This document shows, in pieces, positions 47,776-56,780 of a stretch of DNA of 64,000 bases. The translations under genes were made by a program, and so were the position numbers. Position 1 is the stretch's first letter. The number at the start of each line of letters is the position of its first letter. The notes below the pieces were generated by a model, which saw nothing but the letters and a program-made list of their open reading frames with translations, made no database searches and was not told the DNA's origin. The stretch comes from Oscillatoriales cyanobacterium (lineage in GTDB: Bacteria > Cyanobacteriota > Cyanobacteriia > Cyanobacteriales > Microcoleaceae), in NCBI GenBank assembly GCA_004292955.1, contig RDXX01000018.1, positions 1 to 64,000 of the forward strand, read 5' to 3'.

Positions 47776-48693
47776 CCCCATGCCAACATCCGAATCGTCT
47801 TAGTCGAACCCGCAGGGCCCTTAAATGTGGGATCTGTAGCCCGCGTGATGAAAAATATGGGTTTGCACCAATTAATTTTGGTGAATCCCCAGTGCGATTA
47901 TTTAGGGGAAGAAGCCCGGTTGATGGCTGTGCGCGCCGCCGACATACTGGAAACGGCGACAGTAGTTGAGAGTTTGCCGGCTGCTTTGGTAGGATGTGTC
48001 AGGGCGATCGCAACGACAGGAGATGATGGTCGATCGCACCCAATGCCACTAGAAGCACCCGCAGATGCTTTACCTTGGTTATTAGAAGCCCCCAGCGCCC
48101 TAATTTTTGGTCGAGAAGATTGTGGATTGACTAACGCCGAATTAAACCGCGCCCAGCGCTTGATTCGGATTCCCAGCAGCGATGCTTACACTTCCTTAAA
48201 TCTCGCTCAAGCTGTAGCTATTTGCTGCTATGAATTGTATCTGGACGAAGTCCGAGGGAAGAAGGAAGAAGGAAGAGGGAAGAAGGAAGAGGGAAGTTCG
48301 GCAACAGATTCTGTAACGGATGTAACGGATACAAGGAATCAGGAAGAGGGAATATTTTCCCAATCCCCCCCTCTCCCCCTCTCCCAATCCCCCCCTCTCC
48401 CAATCCCCCCCTCTCCCCCTCTCCCCAACAGTGCTCCGTTGGAACAGTTGGAGGGATACTACCAGCAACTAGAAGGGCTGCTGCTGAAAATTGGATATTT
48501 GCAGCCGCACACAGCAGCAAGTCGGATGGAAAAATTTCGGCGTTTGTACAACAGGGCTTATCCGACAGTGGATGAAGTCGCCATGCTGCGGGGCGCGATT
48601 CGTCAAACAGAATGGGGATTGAAAAGTTATCCGCGATCGCCAGTTTCTGATACTCTGGATGGGGCGTTGCCGGAAAATCCAAGGGATAGCTAG
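47773..48693 (+). CDS. trmJ: tRNA/rRNA methyltransferase, TrmJ-like (SpoU)
   Basis: 'IRIVLVEPAGPLNVGSVARVMKNMGLHQLILVNPQCD', 'ALIFGREDCGLTNAEL', 'SLNLAQAVAICCYEL'. Confidence 0.9.
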   Translation: MPHANIRIVLVEPAGPLNVGSVARVMKNMGLHQLILVNPQCDYLGEEARLMAVRAADILETATVVESLPAALVGCVRAIATTGDDGRSHPMPLEAPADALPWLLEAPSALIFGREDCGLTNAELNRAQRLIRIPSSDAYTSLNLAQAVAICCYELYLDEVRGKKEEGRGKKEEGSSATDSVTDVTDTRNQEEGIFSQSPPLPLSQSPPLPIPPSPPLPNSAPLEQLEGYYQQLEGLLLKIGYLQPHTAASRMEKFRRLYNRAYPTVDEVAMLRGAIRQTEWGLKSYPRSPVSDTLDGALPENPRDS

Positions 48694-48915
48694 GTGTCGT
48701 GGTATTAGAAACCGGGTTTCTTGCCGGGAAATTACCTTAAAGCGTAGGTTTTTAGTCAAGAAACCCGGTTTCTTGGGTGACAATTGGGTGCAGGGGTGCG
48801 TGTGGAGTAAATCTAAAATCTAAAATCTAAAATCTAAAATCTAAAATCTAAAATCGATTGGCTGTTAAGCTAAAAAATCTTAAACTTGAAATTTACAGTG
48901 CAGAAGGAGTAAGAC

Positions 48916-50535
48916 GTGGCAGAGCGGTTTCCCAAACGATCGATATTATCAGTGATGTCCTCGATAGCCTCTGCCAACTCCGGCCCGCAGCCGCCTCAAT
49001 CCGGCGCTTCAACCGAGTCTGGCAAATCCAGCCGTCGCCGCCCTCCCCAACAGCCAAACAGCAATTCCGAAATTCCCACATCAGAAACTGCGACTTTCTC
49101 ACCACAACCAAGCCGCAGCAAGAGAAGTAGAGCCAATTCTCCCGCACCTACCTCCGAAGAATTGAGCGCGCAGGACTTTTTGTCCAATCCCCAATCAGCA
49201 ATTAATCCCAGAAAACCCAGAAGCAGCAAAACCACCAAAATTGGGGAGGCGAAAAGTCGCCAACCTCGCAAAAAAGGCCTCGCTGCTGTGGATATGTTCG
49301 CTTTTCCCGAACCAAATTCCCCTGTCAGCACTCGGGCCAGCATTCCCATCAGCGAACCCGAAACGACAACTCCCCCCGCACCCCGTAAAAGTCGAGCCAG
49401 CGCACCACCAGAGAGTATTCCCGACCCGGTAACAGTCCCCAAGCTCAAAAAAGCCCCCGTGCCGAAACCGCGCCCGCAAGCGAACCAGAGACCGGGCAAA
49501 CGCTCTGCAACTGGGAACGTGCCGCCGTTGGTATATGCTACTCGGTTGCTGATTTTGGGAGTTGGGATGGCGGTGATTTGCGGTACGCTGCTGTCAGTGG
49601 TGAATGCTGTGAGTCGATCGGGCGTAACGACACAGGAAACCCCCGCAGGCCAGAAAAACCCAGCCGATAGCGCAGTTGCTGCACCAGCCACCCCAGAAGC
49701 ATTGCAATTGAATCAAGAAATAGCAGCTTTGAAAACAGAAGTTCAGGTGATAGCAACGGAAAATGCCACTTTGACAGCGGGAATATTTCTAGTTGATTTA
49801 GATACAGGAAGCTATGTAAATTTTAACGGCGATGCTCCTTTTGCTTCAGCGAGCACGATAAAAGTGCCAATTTTAGTAGCTTTTTTCCAAGCAGTAGATG
49901 AGGGCAAAATCCAGTTAGATCAGGTGCTGACGCTGAAACCGGAACACATTGTCGGCGGTTCTGGGGATATGCAAGACGACGCACCGGGTGAAAAATATTC
50001 GGCTTTGGAAGTTGCGAAAAAGATGATTGTTGTCAGCGACAATACCGCGACAAATATGATGGTTGAGTTGCTGGGAGGTGCGGAGGTTTTAAATCAGCAA
50101 TTTGCCAACTGGGGATTGAGGGCGACGGTGCTGCACAATAAGTTGCCAGATTTGGAGGGAACGAATACTAGCAGCCCGAAGGATTTGATAAATATTATAG
50201 CTCAAGTCGATCGCGGAAATTTGGTTTCTGTCAAATCGCGCGATCGTATTTTGCAAATCATGCGGCAAACTAAAAACGATTCTTTGCTACCGAGAGGCTT
50301 GGGCGAAGGAGCAGTGATTGCTCACAAAACCGGCAACATTAATACAATGCTAGCAGATGCGGGGATGGTAGATTTGCCAAACGGCAAGCGTTATTTAGTA
50401 GCGGTGATGGTGAAGCATCCGCCGGAAACCGAGAAGCCAGCTCAAATATTGATTCGGGATATTTCTAAGATGAGTTACCGTTATTTAAACGACGGGGAAA
50501 CACCCGCCGAGTCCAAAGTGAAAATTAAAAATTAA
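48916..50535 (+). CDS. Class A beta-lactamase-like serine hydrolase with Pro/Ser-rich N-terminus and TM
   Basis: 'ASASTIKVPILVAFF' (SxxK), 'VSDNTATNMM' (SDN), 'AHKTGNI' (KTG). Confidence 0.88.
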   Translation: MAERFPKRSILSVMSSIASANSGPQPPQSGASTESGKSSRRRPPQQPNSNSEIPTSETATFSPQPSRSKRSRANSPAPTSEELSAQDFLSNPQSAINPRKPRSSKTTKIGEAKSRQPRKKGLAAVDMFAFPEPNSPVSTRASIPISEPETTTPPAPRKSRASAPPESIPDPVTVPKLKKAPVPKPRPQANQRPGKRSATGNVPPLVYATRLLILGVGMAVICGTLLSVVNAVSRSGVTTQETPAGQKNPADSAVAAPATPEALQLNQEIAALKTEVQVIATENATLTAGIFLVDLDTGSYVNFNGDAPFASASTIKVPILVAFFQAVDEGKIQLDQVLTLKPEHIVGGSGDMQDDAPGEKYSALEVAKKMIVVSDNTATNMMVELLGGAEVLNQQFANWGLRATVLHNKLPDLEGTNTSSPKDLINIIAQVDRGNLVSVKSRDRILQIMRQTKNDSLLPRGLGEGAVIAHKTGNINTMLADAGMVDLPNGKRYLVAVMVKHPPETEKPAQILIRDISKMSYRYLNDGETPAESKVKIKN

Positions 50536-50566
50536 TTGATTCACCATAAAATATGTTTAAGGAAAA

Positions 50567-50655
50567 CCGGGCGAAGGTCATTCGCGTCTACACAAACAAA
50601 ACCCGCCTCCGCGGGTTGAAGAAAATCGGGCGAATGGAATTCGCCGTCTTCTCTA
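50567..50655. repeat. Divergent repeat family A element
   Basis: GGGCGAAGGTCATTCGCGTCTACACAAACAAAACCCGCCTCCGCGGGTTGAAG...GGGCGAATGGAATTCGCC. Confidence 0.85.
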
Positions 50656-50713
50656 TTCCGGGCCAGTTAGCGCAAGTCCCGTAGAGTTTACAAACTATAA
50701 ATGAGTTTGTATT

Positions 50714-51115
50714 ATGAAACTAACCACCCGACTTGCTTGTTTGCTAGCACTCTCAACCTTAGCCGTGGGAGTCTCCCCCGCCTTCAGCAATCCCCTTCGC
50801 TCTTCTCAAAGTGAATTCACGGATATTACAGTTATTTCCAATAACATTGAACTGAATCGAGCGAAAAACCTAGCCCGTCAAGCAGCAGAGAATACTAACG
50901 GCGGTTTGGGCGAATATCGAGCCGAAGCATCAATGCACGGCGCATCAGCAGAATCGCCTTTTGTTGATAATGGTGATGGTACTTGGACATTTACTTTTCA
51001 AGGTTACAAACCCGGTTCGTCTGTCTATACGGTAGAGACAGTTGTGACTGTTTCCCAACATGGCAGAATCACAGTTAATTACAACGGACGCATTCGTAGC
51101 TCAAGCCGATTTTAG
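50714..51115 (+). CDS. Secreted hypothetical protein
   Basis: Signal peptide 'MKLTTRLACLLALSTLAVGVSPAFS'. Confidence 0.7.
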   Translation: MKLTTRLACLLALSTLAVGVSPAFSNPLRSSQSEFTDITVISNNIELNRAKNLARQAAENTNGGLGEYRAEASMHGASAESPFVDNGDGTWTFTFQGYKPGSSVYTVETVVTVSQHGRITVNYNGRIRSSSRF

Positions 51116-51134
51116 AAACACCAGGACTCTTCTA

Positions 51135-51462
51135 GGTATGTAGTTGCGCTTTAGCGCTCTTTCATCCTAATATAAGAAAGAGCGCTGAAGCGCAACTACG
51201 TACCTTTTTGATTTGAGGTATGTTGTTGCGCTTTAGCGCTCTTTCATCCTAATATAAGAAAGAGCGCTGAAGCGCAACAACGTACCTTTTTGATTTGAGG
51301 TATGTTGTTGCGCTTTAGCGCTCTTTTATCCTAATATAAGAAAGAGCGCTGAAGCGCAACTACGTACCTTTTTGATTTGAGGTATGTTGTTGCGCTTTAG
51401 CGCTCTTTCATCCTAATCTATGAAAGAGCGCTGAAGCGCAACTACGTACCTTTTTGATTTGA
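51135..51462. repeat. Repeat family B tandem array, 4 x 82 bp hairpin units
   Basis: Units start at 51135, 51217, 51299, 51381; each is an inverted repeat ...GCGCTTTAGCGCTCTTTC..GAAAGAGCGCTGAAGCGC.... Confidence 0.95.
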
Positions 51463-51465
51463 GAT

Positions 51466-51693
51466 TTACAGAGATTCAAAAGTAGCAGTAAAACCCTCTA
51501 AAGTCAAGCATTCTTCCATAAAATCCTCTACATCATTGACATTTTCCAGTTTATATTCCATGATGCGTTCACCGTCGCCTTTCATCTTTTTGGAAGAAAG
51601 AGGCGTAGCCGGATATTTGTCAGCAATGACTTTGAAAGCTTTGGAATTGAGAGTCCAGCTTTCCGCAGAACATTTAATGATTAAAAGCCACAT
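51466..51693 (-). CDS. Hypothetical protein, 75 aa
   Basis: Internal start MWLLIIKCS; GGAGG upstream of the ATG. Confidence 0.6.
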   Translation of the reverse strand: MWLLIIKCSAESWTLNSKAFKVIADKYPATPLSSKKMKGDGERIMEYKLENVNDVEDFMEECLTLEGFTATFESL

Positions 51694-51729
51694 GATAAAA
51701 TCCCTCCTTGGGTTTGGTTTATTAATAGA

Positions 51730-51957
51730 AAACTCGGCGGTTGAAACCGCGTCTATACAAACTTGCACGTGCCTCCGCAGGTTGAAGAATTGACGGTGAA
51801 AATTGCGTTATTTTCTTCAGTTATTTTCTTCAGTCCGCGGAGGCGGACTTTGCTTGTGTAGACGCGGTTTCAACCGCCGTCTTCTTTATCTTTCTGGCGG
51901 TTTCAACCGCCGTCTTCTTTATCTTTCTGGCGGTTTCAACCGCCGTCTTCTTTATCT
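51730..51957. repeat. Repeat family A array plus 33-bp subrepeats
   Basis: GGCGGTTTCAACCGCCGTCTTCTTTATCTTTCT repeated in tandem. Confidence 0.9.
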
Positions 51958-53487
51958 ACTCGATAGTGCCGACAAATCAAGAGATTCTGTTGTTTGGAAA
52001 AAAGCTAAAAGGCGATCGACTATTTGAGCAACACCACCCTTAACATTCGACTCAACATTCAAAGGCATCACCGGATCGTGCAGTGACAAGCGTAGCAGAA
52101 ACCAGCCCGATTCGCTAGCTGACGTGCAGGAAACTCGCAAACCTTCGTAATTATTGGGTACAATTCCCCAGTCGGCTTGGGTTGAGACAAATTCTTGCAG
52201 TTGCTCAATTACCAAATTTCCCTGAGCTTTGAAATCATCCACACCAATTTTAATCCGAAACTCTGCACTTTCTTCAGGTTCTTGTAAATTCGCAATCAAA
52301 TCCGGCAAAGATTGATTAGCTAATTTGGATTTAGCCAACTCAATCAATAATTTGCTCACCAAGTAAGCGCCATCATCCAGAAAGTAATTTTCCTTCAAGG
52401 CGCCATGTCCAGAAGTTTCAATCGCCAGCCATGATTCCTGTCCCGCTGCATTGAGACGAATCGACTCGTCAATCACATTTTTGTAGCCGCGTTTAAAGCG
52501 ATGGTGAATTCCTTTTAAATCCTGTTCGATGAATTGCGTTAAACCATCGGATGTGATAGAATCCGTAACGACGGTAGAGCCTGGGTGCTCTTGTAGGACG
52601 ATCGCCGAAATCAACGCGATTAACCGATTGCGATTCAGTTCCTTGCCAAATTGATCCACAGCCGCACTGCGATCGACATCCGTATCAAAAATAATCCCAA
52701 AATCAGCTTGATTGGCAATTACCGCTTGACAAATTGACTGCATTGCCTGTTTATCTTCGGGATTCGGCACGTGATTTGGGAATGTACCATCCGGTTCTAA
52801 AAATTGACTGCCGGTAGTGTCTGCACCTAAAGGCTTTAAGACTTTATCCACATAAAATCCGCCCGCACCATTCCCCGCATCCACAACAATTTTCAAGCCT
52901 GTCAGCGGCTGCTCAAAATTATCGGGATGATTGACTGATTCCCTAATCTTTTCGACAAATTGGTTGCCATAAACTGAGATAAAATCATGCTTGGTAATAG
53001 TACCGAAAACGGCAGCTTTTTTAAACTCATTGGTTTCGGCAAATGTTAAGATATCGGTAATATCTTTTTTTTGTAATCCACCCTTAGCGGTGAAAAACTT
53101 TAAGCCGTTGCGATTAAAAGGTAAATGGCTAGCAGTCAGCATAATCGCGCCGTCGCACTCAAAACCTGGAGTGATTGTACTCATAAACATGGCGGGAGTT
53201 GATGCCATTTCAAAATCATATACTGTACAACCAACTGAGGCGATACCATCCATGACTGCTTGCATTAAAGTTGGCCCGGATAGGCGACTGTCACGCCCGA
53301 TCGCAATTATCAACTTTTCCGCAGGTTTATTGACTTTTTGCACCAGCCAACTGACAAAGGATTGACCTAAAATTGTCGCAATTTCGGGAGTGAGGTTAAC
53401 TTTTTCATCGGGAACCCCTTCGAGGGCGATACCGCGAATATCTGAGCCATTTTGCAGTTTTGTCCAGTTATAGTTTTGCATAATCAT
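51952..53487 (-). CDS. Phosphomannomutase/phosphoglucomutase
   Basis: 'AIMLTASHLPFNRNGLKF' phosphoserine loop, 'GIIFDTDVDRSAAVD' metal-binding motif. Confidence 0.9.
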   Translation of the reverse strand: MIMQNYNWTKLQNGSDIRGIALEGVPDEKVNLTPEIATILGQSFVSWLVQKVNKPAEKLIIAIGRDSRLSGPTLMQAVMDGIASVGCTVYDFEMASTPAMFMSTITPGFECDGAIMLTASHLPFNRNGLKFFTAKGGLQKKDITDILTFAETNEFKKAAVFGTITKHDFISVYGNQFVEKIRESVNHPDNFEQPLTGLKIVVDAGNGAGGFYVDKVLKPLGADTTGSQFLEPDGTFPNHVPNPEDKQAMQSICQAVIANQADFGIIFDTDVDRSAAVDQFGKELNRNRLIALISAIVLQEHPGSTVVTDSITSDGLTQFIEQDLKGIHHRFKRGYKNVIDESIRLNAAGQESWLAIETSGHGALKENYFLDDGAYLVSKLLIELAKSKLANQSLPDLIANLQEPEESAEFRIKIGVDDFKAQGNLVIEQLQEFVSTQADWGIVPNNYEGLRVSCTSASESGWFLLRLSLHDPVMPLNVESNVKGGVAQIVDRLLAFFQTTESLDLSALSSR

Positions 53488-53645
53488 TGATGGTAAGTAT
53501 AGCAGTTGACAGTTGACAGTTGACAGTTGACAGTGAATTTTTTGGATGGAGATTCAAACCCTACCCTCAAACAATCCATATTATAGGTGAGGGAGTTAAA
53601 CCCGCTTTCGATCCAATTATCAATTGCCCATTGTTAAAAGCCTTG

Positions 53646-53987
53646 TCAAACTGTATCACTTTCTTGACTGTCTAGGATAGCGGCAAGATGTTTGCGGATT
53701 GTGGGTGAGCGAAATCCCAAAATGATATCTTTGTTACAGACACCACGCTGAATTAGCTCTTGATCGATGAAGATTTCGGTGCTATTTTGCTGAATCCAAA
53801 CTTGGCCCTCGATGATATCTAAGTGCATGGCGCAACCATATATGCGATATTCATCGCGCCAACTATGATGTATCACCAAATAGCGATCGCGTGAATGGTC
53901 AAAAATTAACTGAGCTTGGGTGTCGTCTTTGGCGAAGTCTTCGAGAAATTGACAAACAATTTGGCGATACTCATTTATTCTATCCAT
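53646..53987 (-). CDS. xisI: XisI family protein
   Basis: 'YLVIHHSWRDEYRIYGCAMHLDIIEGQVWIQQNSTE' typical XisI. Confidence 0.92.
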   Translation of the reverse strand: MDRINEYRQIVCQFLEDFAKDDTQAQLIFDHSRDRYLVIHHSWRDEYRIYGCAMHLDIIEGQVWIQQNSTEIFIDQELIQRGVCNKDIILGFRSPTIRKHLAAILDSQESDTV

Positions 53988-54391
53988 TGTTCAATAGCCT
54001 CACTATTTGGATTATAAACAATTAACCGAACCTGATATCGCTGAATGACTGTTTTTGCTGGTTCAAAACGTAAAAAGGTTTGATAAGCATCTCTAGGTAC
54101 TGCTAGATACAAAATACGCCCTGGTTCATCAGAAACTTCTATGGCAATTCGGTAGTTTAGAAATTGACCAAGAGCCGTGTGAAATGCTGAAATGTTAGAG
54201 CCACTAATAAAGCTTTTTACTTCTACTGCGATTTGACTGCCTTCTTTTTCGGCTGCGATCGCTGATTCGGCAGCTAAGTCAATGTAGATATCAGCTATAC
54301 CATAGCGCAGTTGATAAGGATCGTGGGTGATTTGCCAACCTTCTTTTTGAAGAGCGATTTTGACGGTGTTATGAAATATGTCTTTTGCCAT
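53975..54391 (-). CDS. xisH: XisH family protein
   Basis: 'MAKDIFHNTVKIALQKEGWQITHDPYQLRYGIADIYIDLAAESAIAAEKEGSQIAVEVKSFI'. Confidence 0.93.
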   Translation of the reverse strand: MAKDIFHNTVKIALQKEGWQITHDPYQLRYGIADIYIDLAAESAIAAEKEGSQIAVEVKSFISGSNISAFHTALGQFLNYRIAIEVSDEPGRILYLAVPRDAYQTFLRFEPAKTVIQRYQVRLIVYNPNSEAIEQWIE

Positions 54392-54403
54392 AGTAATTAA
54401 TGA

Positions 54404-54580
54404 TTATCGTTGAGAAATTGTATAAACTCTTTGAAGTCTTGATTCAGTATTTTTGTATTTCCATTGGTGATAACTATGACGAATTTCTTCTAATGCCTTA
54501 AGTCTGGCTTGATAAGATTGAGTTTGCCAATAAGAAAAATCACTTTTTTGTTCTTTGAGGTTTATTTTACGACAAAGAAT
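54404..54580 (-). pseudogene. Possible remnant of a small TA-like protein
   Basis: Frame reads ILCRKINLKEQKSDFSYWQTQSYQARLKALEEIRHSYHQWKYKNTESRLQRVYTISQR*; no ATG in frame before an upstream TAA. Confidence 0.45.
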
Positions 54581-54599
54581 GGTCTTTTATTTGTATCCA

Positions 54600-54833
54600 T
54601 TATGTAGATTTAAATTGATTAATTTGATAGATTTCTTGAGCATCTTCCAAGGAATATTCAATTTCATCATCTTCGTAGAAAAGTTGCGTTAATGAATAGT
54701 CTTGCCACTCGGTACTTTGCCACTCAGTATATTCGGATATTATATCAAATTCATTGGTATTAGAATTATTCATCTCTCTCTTTTCTGACTCTGTGTTCTC
54801 TGCGCTCTCTGCGGTTAAATCATTCCGATCCAA
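54600..54833 (-). CDS. Hypothetical acidic protein
   Basis: ORF, possible internal start MNNSNTNEF. Confidence 0.4.
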   Translation of the reverse strand: MDRNDLTAESAENTESEKREMNNSNTNEFDIISEYTEWQSTEWQDYSLTQLFYEDDEIEYSLEDAQEIYQINQFKST

Positions 54834-54992
54834 GCTTAAACGATATTAGCTGTTGATTTTTCCATAACTTATCTTGATATCTCATTATAGCAATATCTCT
54901 GAGGGTAAGACTTAGGCATTACGGTGACAGAGTTTTTCAATCCAACAATGGAAATTATAGCCCCATCACCGCTGAGATTAAACTCTCATTGC

Positions 54993-55898
54993 TTAATCAT
55001 GCTCAACGCTGTAAACTGCCGCTAAGCGGAACTCGCCTTTCGCGGGGACTTCGACAATATCCGTCGCCGCATTGGTCGTTTCTACGCAGATTAAACGCTG
55101 ATAATCGCTATCATCAAGGTCGGCCATGCTTGCAGAAATTTTCACCCAGGGATTCCACACAACGGCGGATTTACTGCCAGATGATTTAATCCGAATCCGA
55201 CGATTGAGGGCGGCATCGTCTATGACGAATTCGTTGGTGACATCGAGATAAATTCGATCGACCTCACCGACAGCTACGACTGCACCTACTTGAGTTTTTT
55301 CGACTCCACCGTCAACTTTATCAAGATATTGGCTGTTTTCTAAACCCAACACCTGCACGCGGTTGATGTCGCCGACTAGGAAATAGGTGTGGAAGGCTTG
55401 GGTGAGGGGAAATGCTTTGTCGCCGAGATTGCGGGTGATTAATTCTACTGTGAGAGTGGTGCCGATCGTAATTGCGATCGCCAGTTCAAAAGCTTGGGGC
55501 CAAATTGCTCTAGTTTCCTCGGTATCCTTGAGGCCTAGGGTGACTTGGGTGGCGCCGTCAGGAGTTGTACCGGTGTTGACGACATTCCAGAGGCGATTGC
55601 GGACAAACCCGTGGGCTGGGCGGCCCAAGCCTTCGGGATCTGGGCCAAACCAAGGCCAACAGATGGGTACACCGCCTTTGATGGCTTTCCCTTCGGCGTA
55701 GTAGGCTTTGTCGCTGAGGAACATCAAATCTGCGGTTTCGGTGGCTGGTTGGAAGGAGAGCACTTGGCCGGAATACACAGATATCAAGGCTTTGGCTTGG
55801 CCGTTGTCGATGTGAATCATCGGGAAACCGCCGTTTCCGCTGGCGAAGGTGAGGTGGCCGGCGATGCTGTAGTCTGTGTTTAGTTGGTCAATACTCAT
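54993..55898 (-). CDS. D-hexose-6-phosphate mutarotase (aldose 1-epimerase family)
   Basis: 'GGVPICWPWFGPD', 'HGFVRNRLWNV', 'VVWNPWVKISASMADLDD'. Confidence 0.9.
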   Translation of the reverse strand: MSIDQLNTDYSIAGHLTFASGNGGFPMIHIDNGQAKALISVYSGQVLSFQPATETADLMFLSDKAYYAEGKAIKGGVPICWPWFGPDPEGLGRPAHGFVRNRLWNVVNTGTTPDGATQVTLGLKDTEETRAIWPQAFELAIAITIGTTLTVELITRNLGDKAFPLTQAFHTYFLVGDINRVQVLGLENSQYLDKVDGGVEKTQVGAVVAVGEVDRIYLDVTNEFVIDDAALNRRIRIKSSGSKSAVVWNPWVKISASMADLDDSDYQRLICVETTNAATDIVEVPAKGEFRLAAVYSVEHD

Positions 55899-56134
55899 GC
55901 TGGTGGCGGAGGTTAATTGCTTCCCAATTATCCGATATTATGGTTGCTGCGATTGTTTGTATTGTTGAGTTTGAGTGGAATGTGCGATCGGCTAATGTTG
56001 GTTGTATTCTGGTGTTGGGAGGACATTAAGAAGATTTGAGAGTTAACAAGGTTTGTTGAATTTTTATCCTGGTTGCAATTTCACTGTCTGAATTTTGAAC
56101 GAATACCGCATTTTTGTATCTGGAGCGCCCAACT

Positions 56135-56512
56135 ATGAAACTTAAGTTATCTTTATTTTATAAAACATTTTTAGTGGCTAATTTGCTACTAGGTTCGACA
56201 ATAGCTTTCAGTACCAATACTCAAGCCCAGACGAGAAATTCTGGTGAAAATTATAGCTCCAAATGCAGTTTTTACGGACAGAATCAAACGCAGGCTCAAA
56301 CAATAGGCTGTTCGATCAAGCAGAGTCCCAACCAAATTATAATTGACTGGAATGATGGATTAAAAACTATTCTAGTTGCCTCTAATGGTGGTTGGAAATC
56401 AATGCCTTCTGAAGCGAAAGCCGAAGTCAGATTTTATTCTGGGACTGGGCGAGTCGCTCACGTTGAAATTTTCTCTGGTCCAGGTAAGGGAATTATTGTT
56501 GTCAAGCCATAA
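56135..56512 (+). CDS. Secreted hypothetical protein
   Basis: Signal peptide 'MKLKLSLFYKTFLVANLLLGSTIAFSTNTQA'. Confidence 0.6.
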   Translation: MKLKLSLFYKTFLVANLLLGSTIAFSTNTQAQTRNSGENYSSKCSFYGQNQTQAQTIGCSIKQSPNQIIIDWNDGLKTILVASNGGWKSMPSEAKAEVRFYSGTGRVAHVEIFSGPGKGIIVVKP

Positions 56513-56780
56513 TCGCGTTCATTTAGTTAAGAAACCCGGTTTCTGGGAATTATGCAAAGATTAAGAAACCGGGTTTCTCAGATAACCTAGGTTGGTGGCC
56601 AGAGATTTCGGAAGAAACCCGGTTTCTGGGAATTATGCAAAGATTAATACAACTGGTTTCTGATATCAATTGCCAAAAATAATGCAAAATCTCCGATCGG
56701 GAATTTTGGTTTTTTTGCTGTTTTTGATTGTGTCAATCTTCACAGATAACGGTTTCAATCCCTATGTCAGGAAATAAGGG

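Noticed and set aside
48196-48682. Minus-strand ORFs of 90 and 154 aa over trmJ
   Set aside because: Composed of STRR translations and antisense of a well-supported methyltransferase.
51135-51462. CRISPR array candidate (regular 82-bp spacing)
   Set aside because: The 'spacers' are identical between units and each unit is a self-complementary hairpin; no cas genes nearby.
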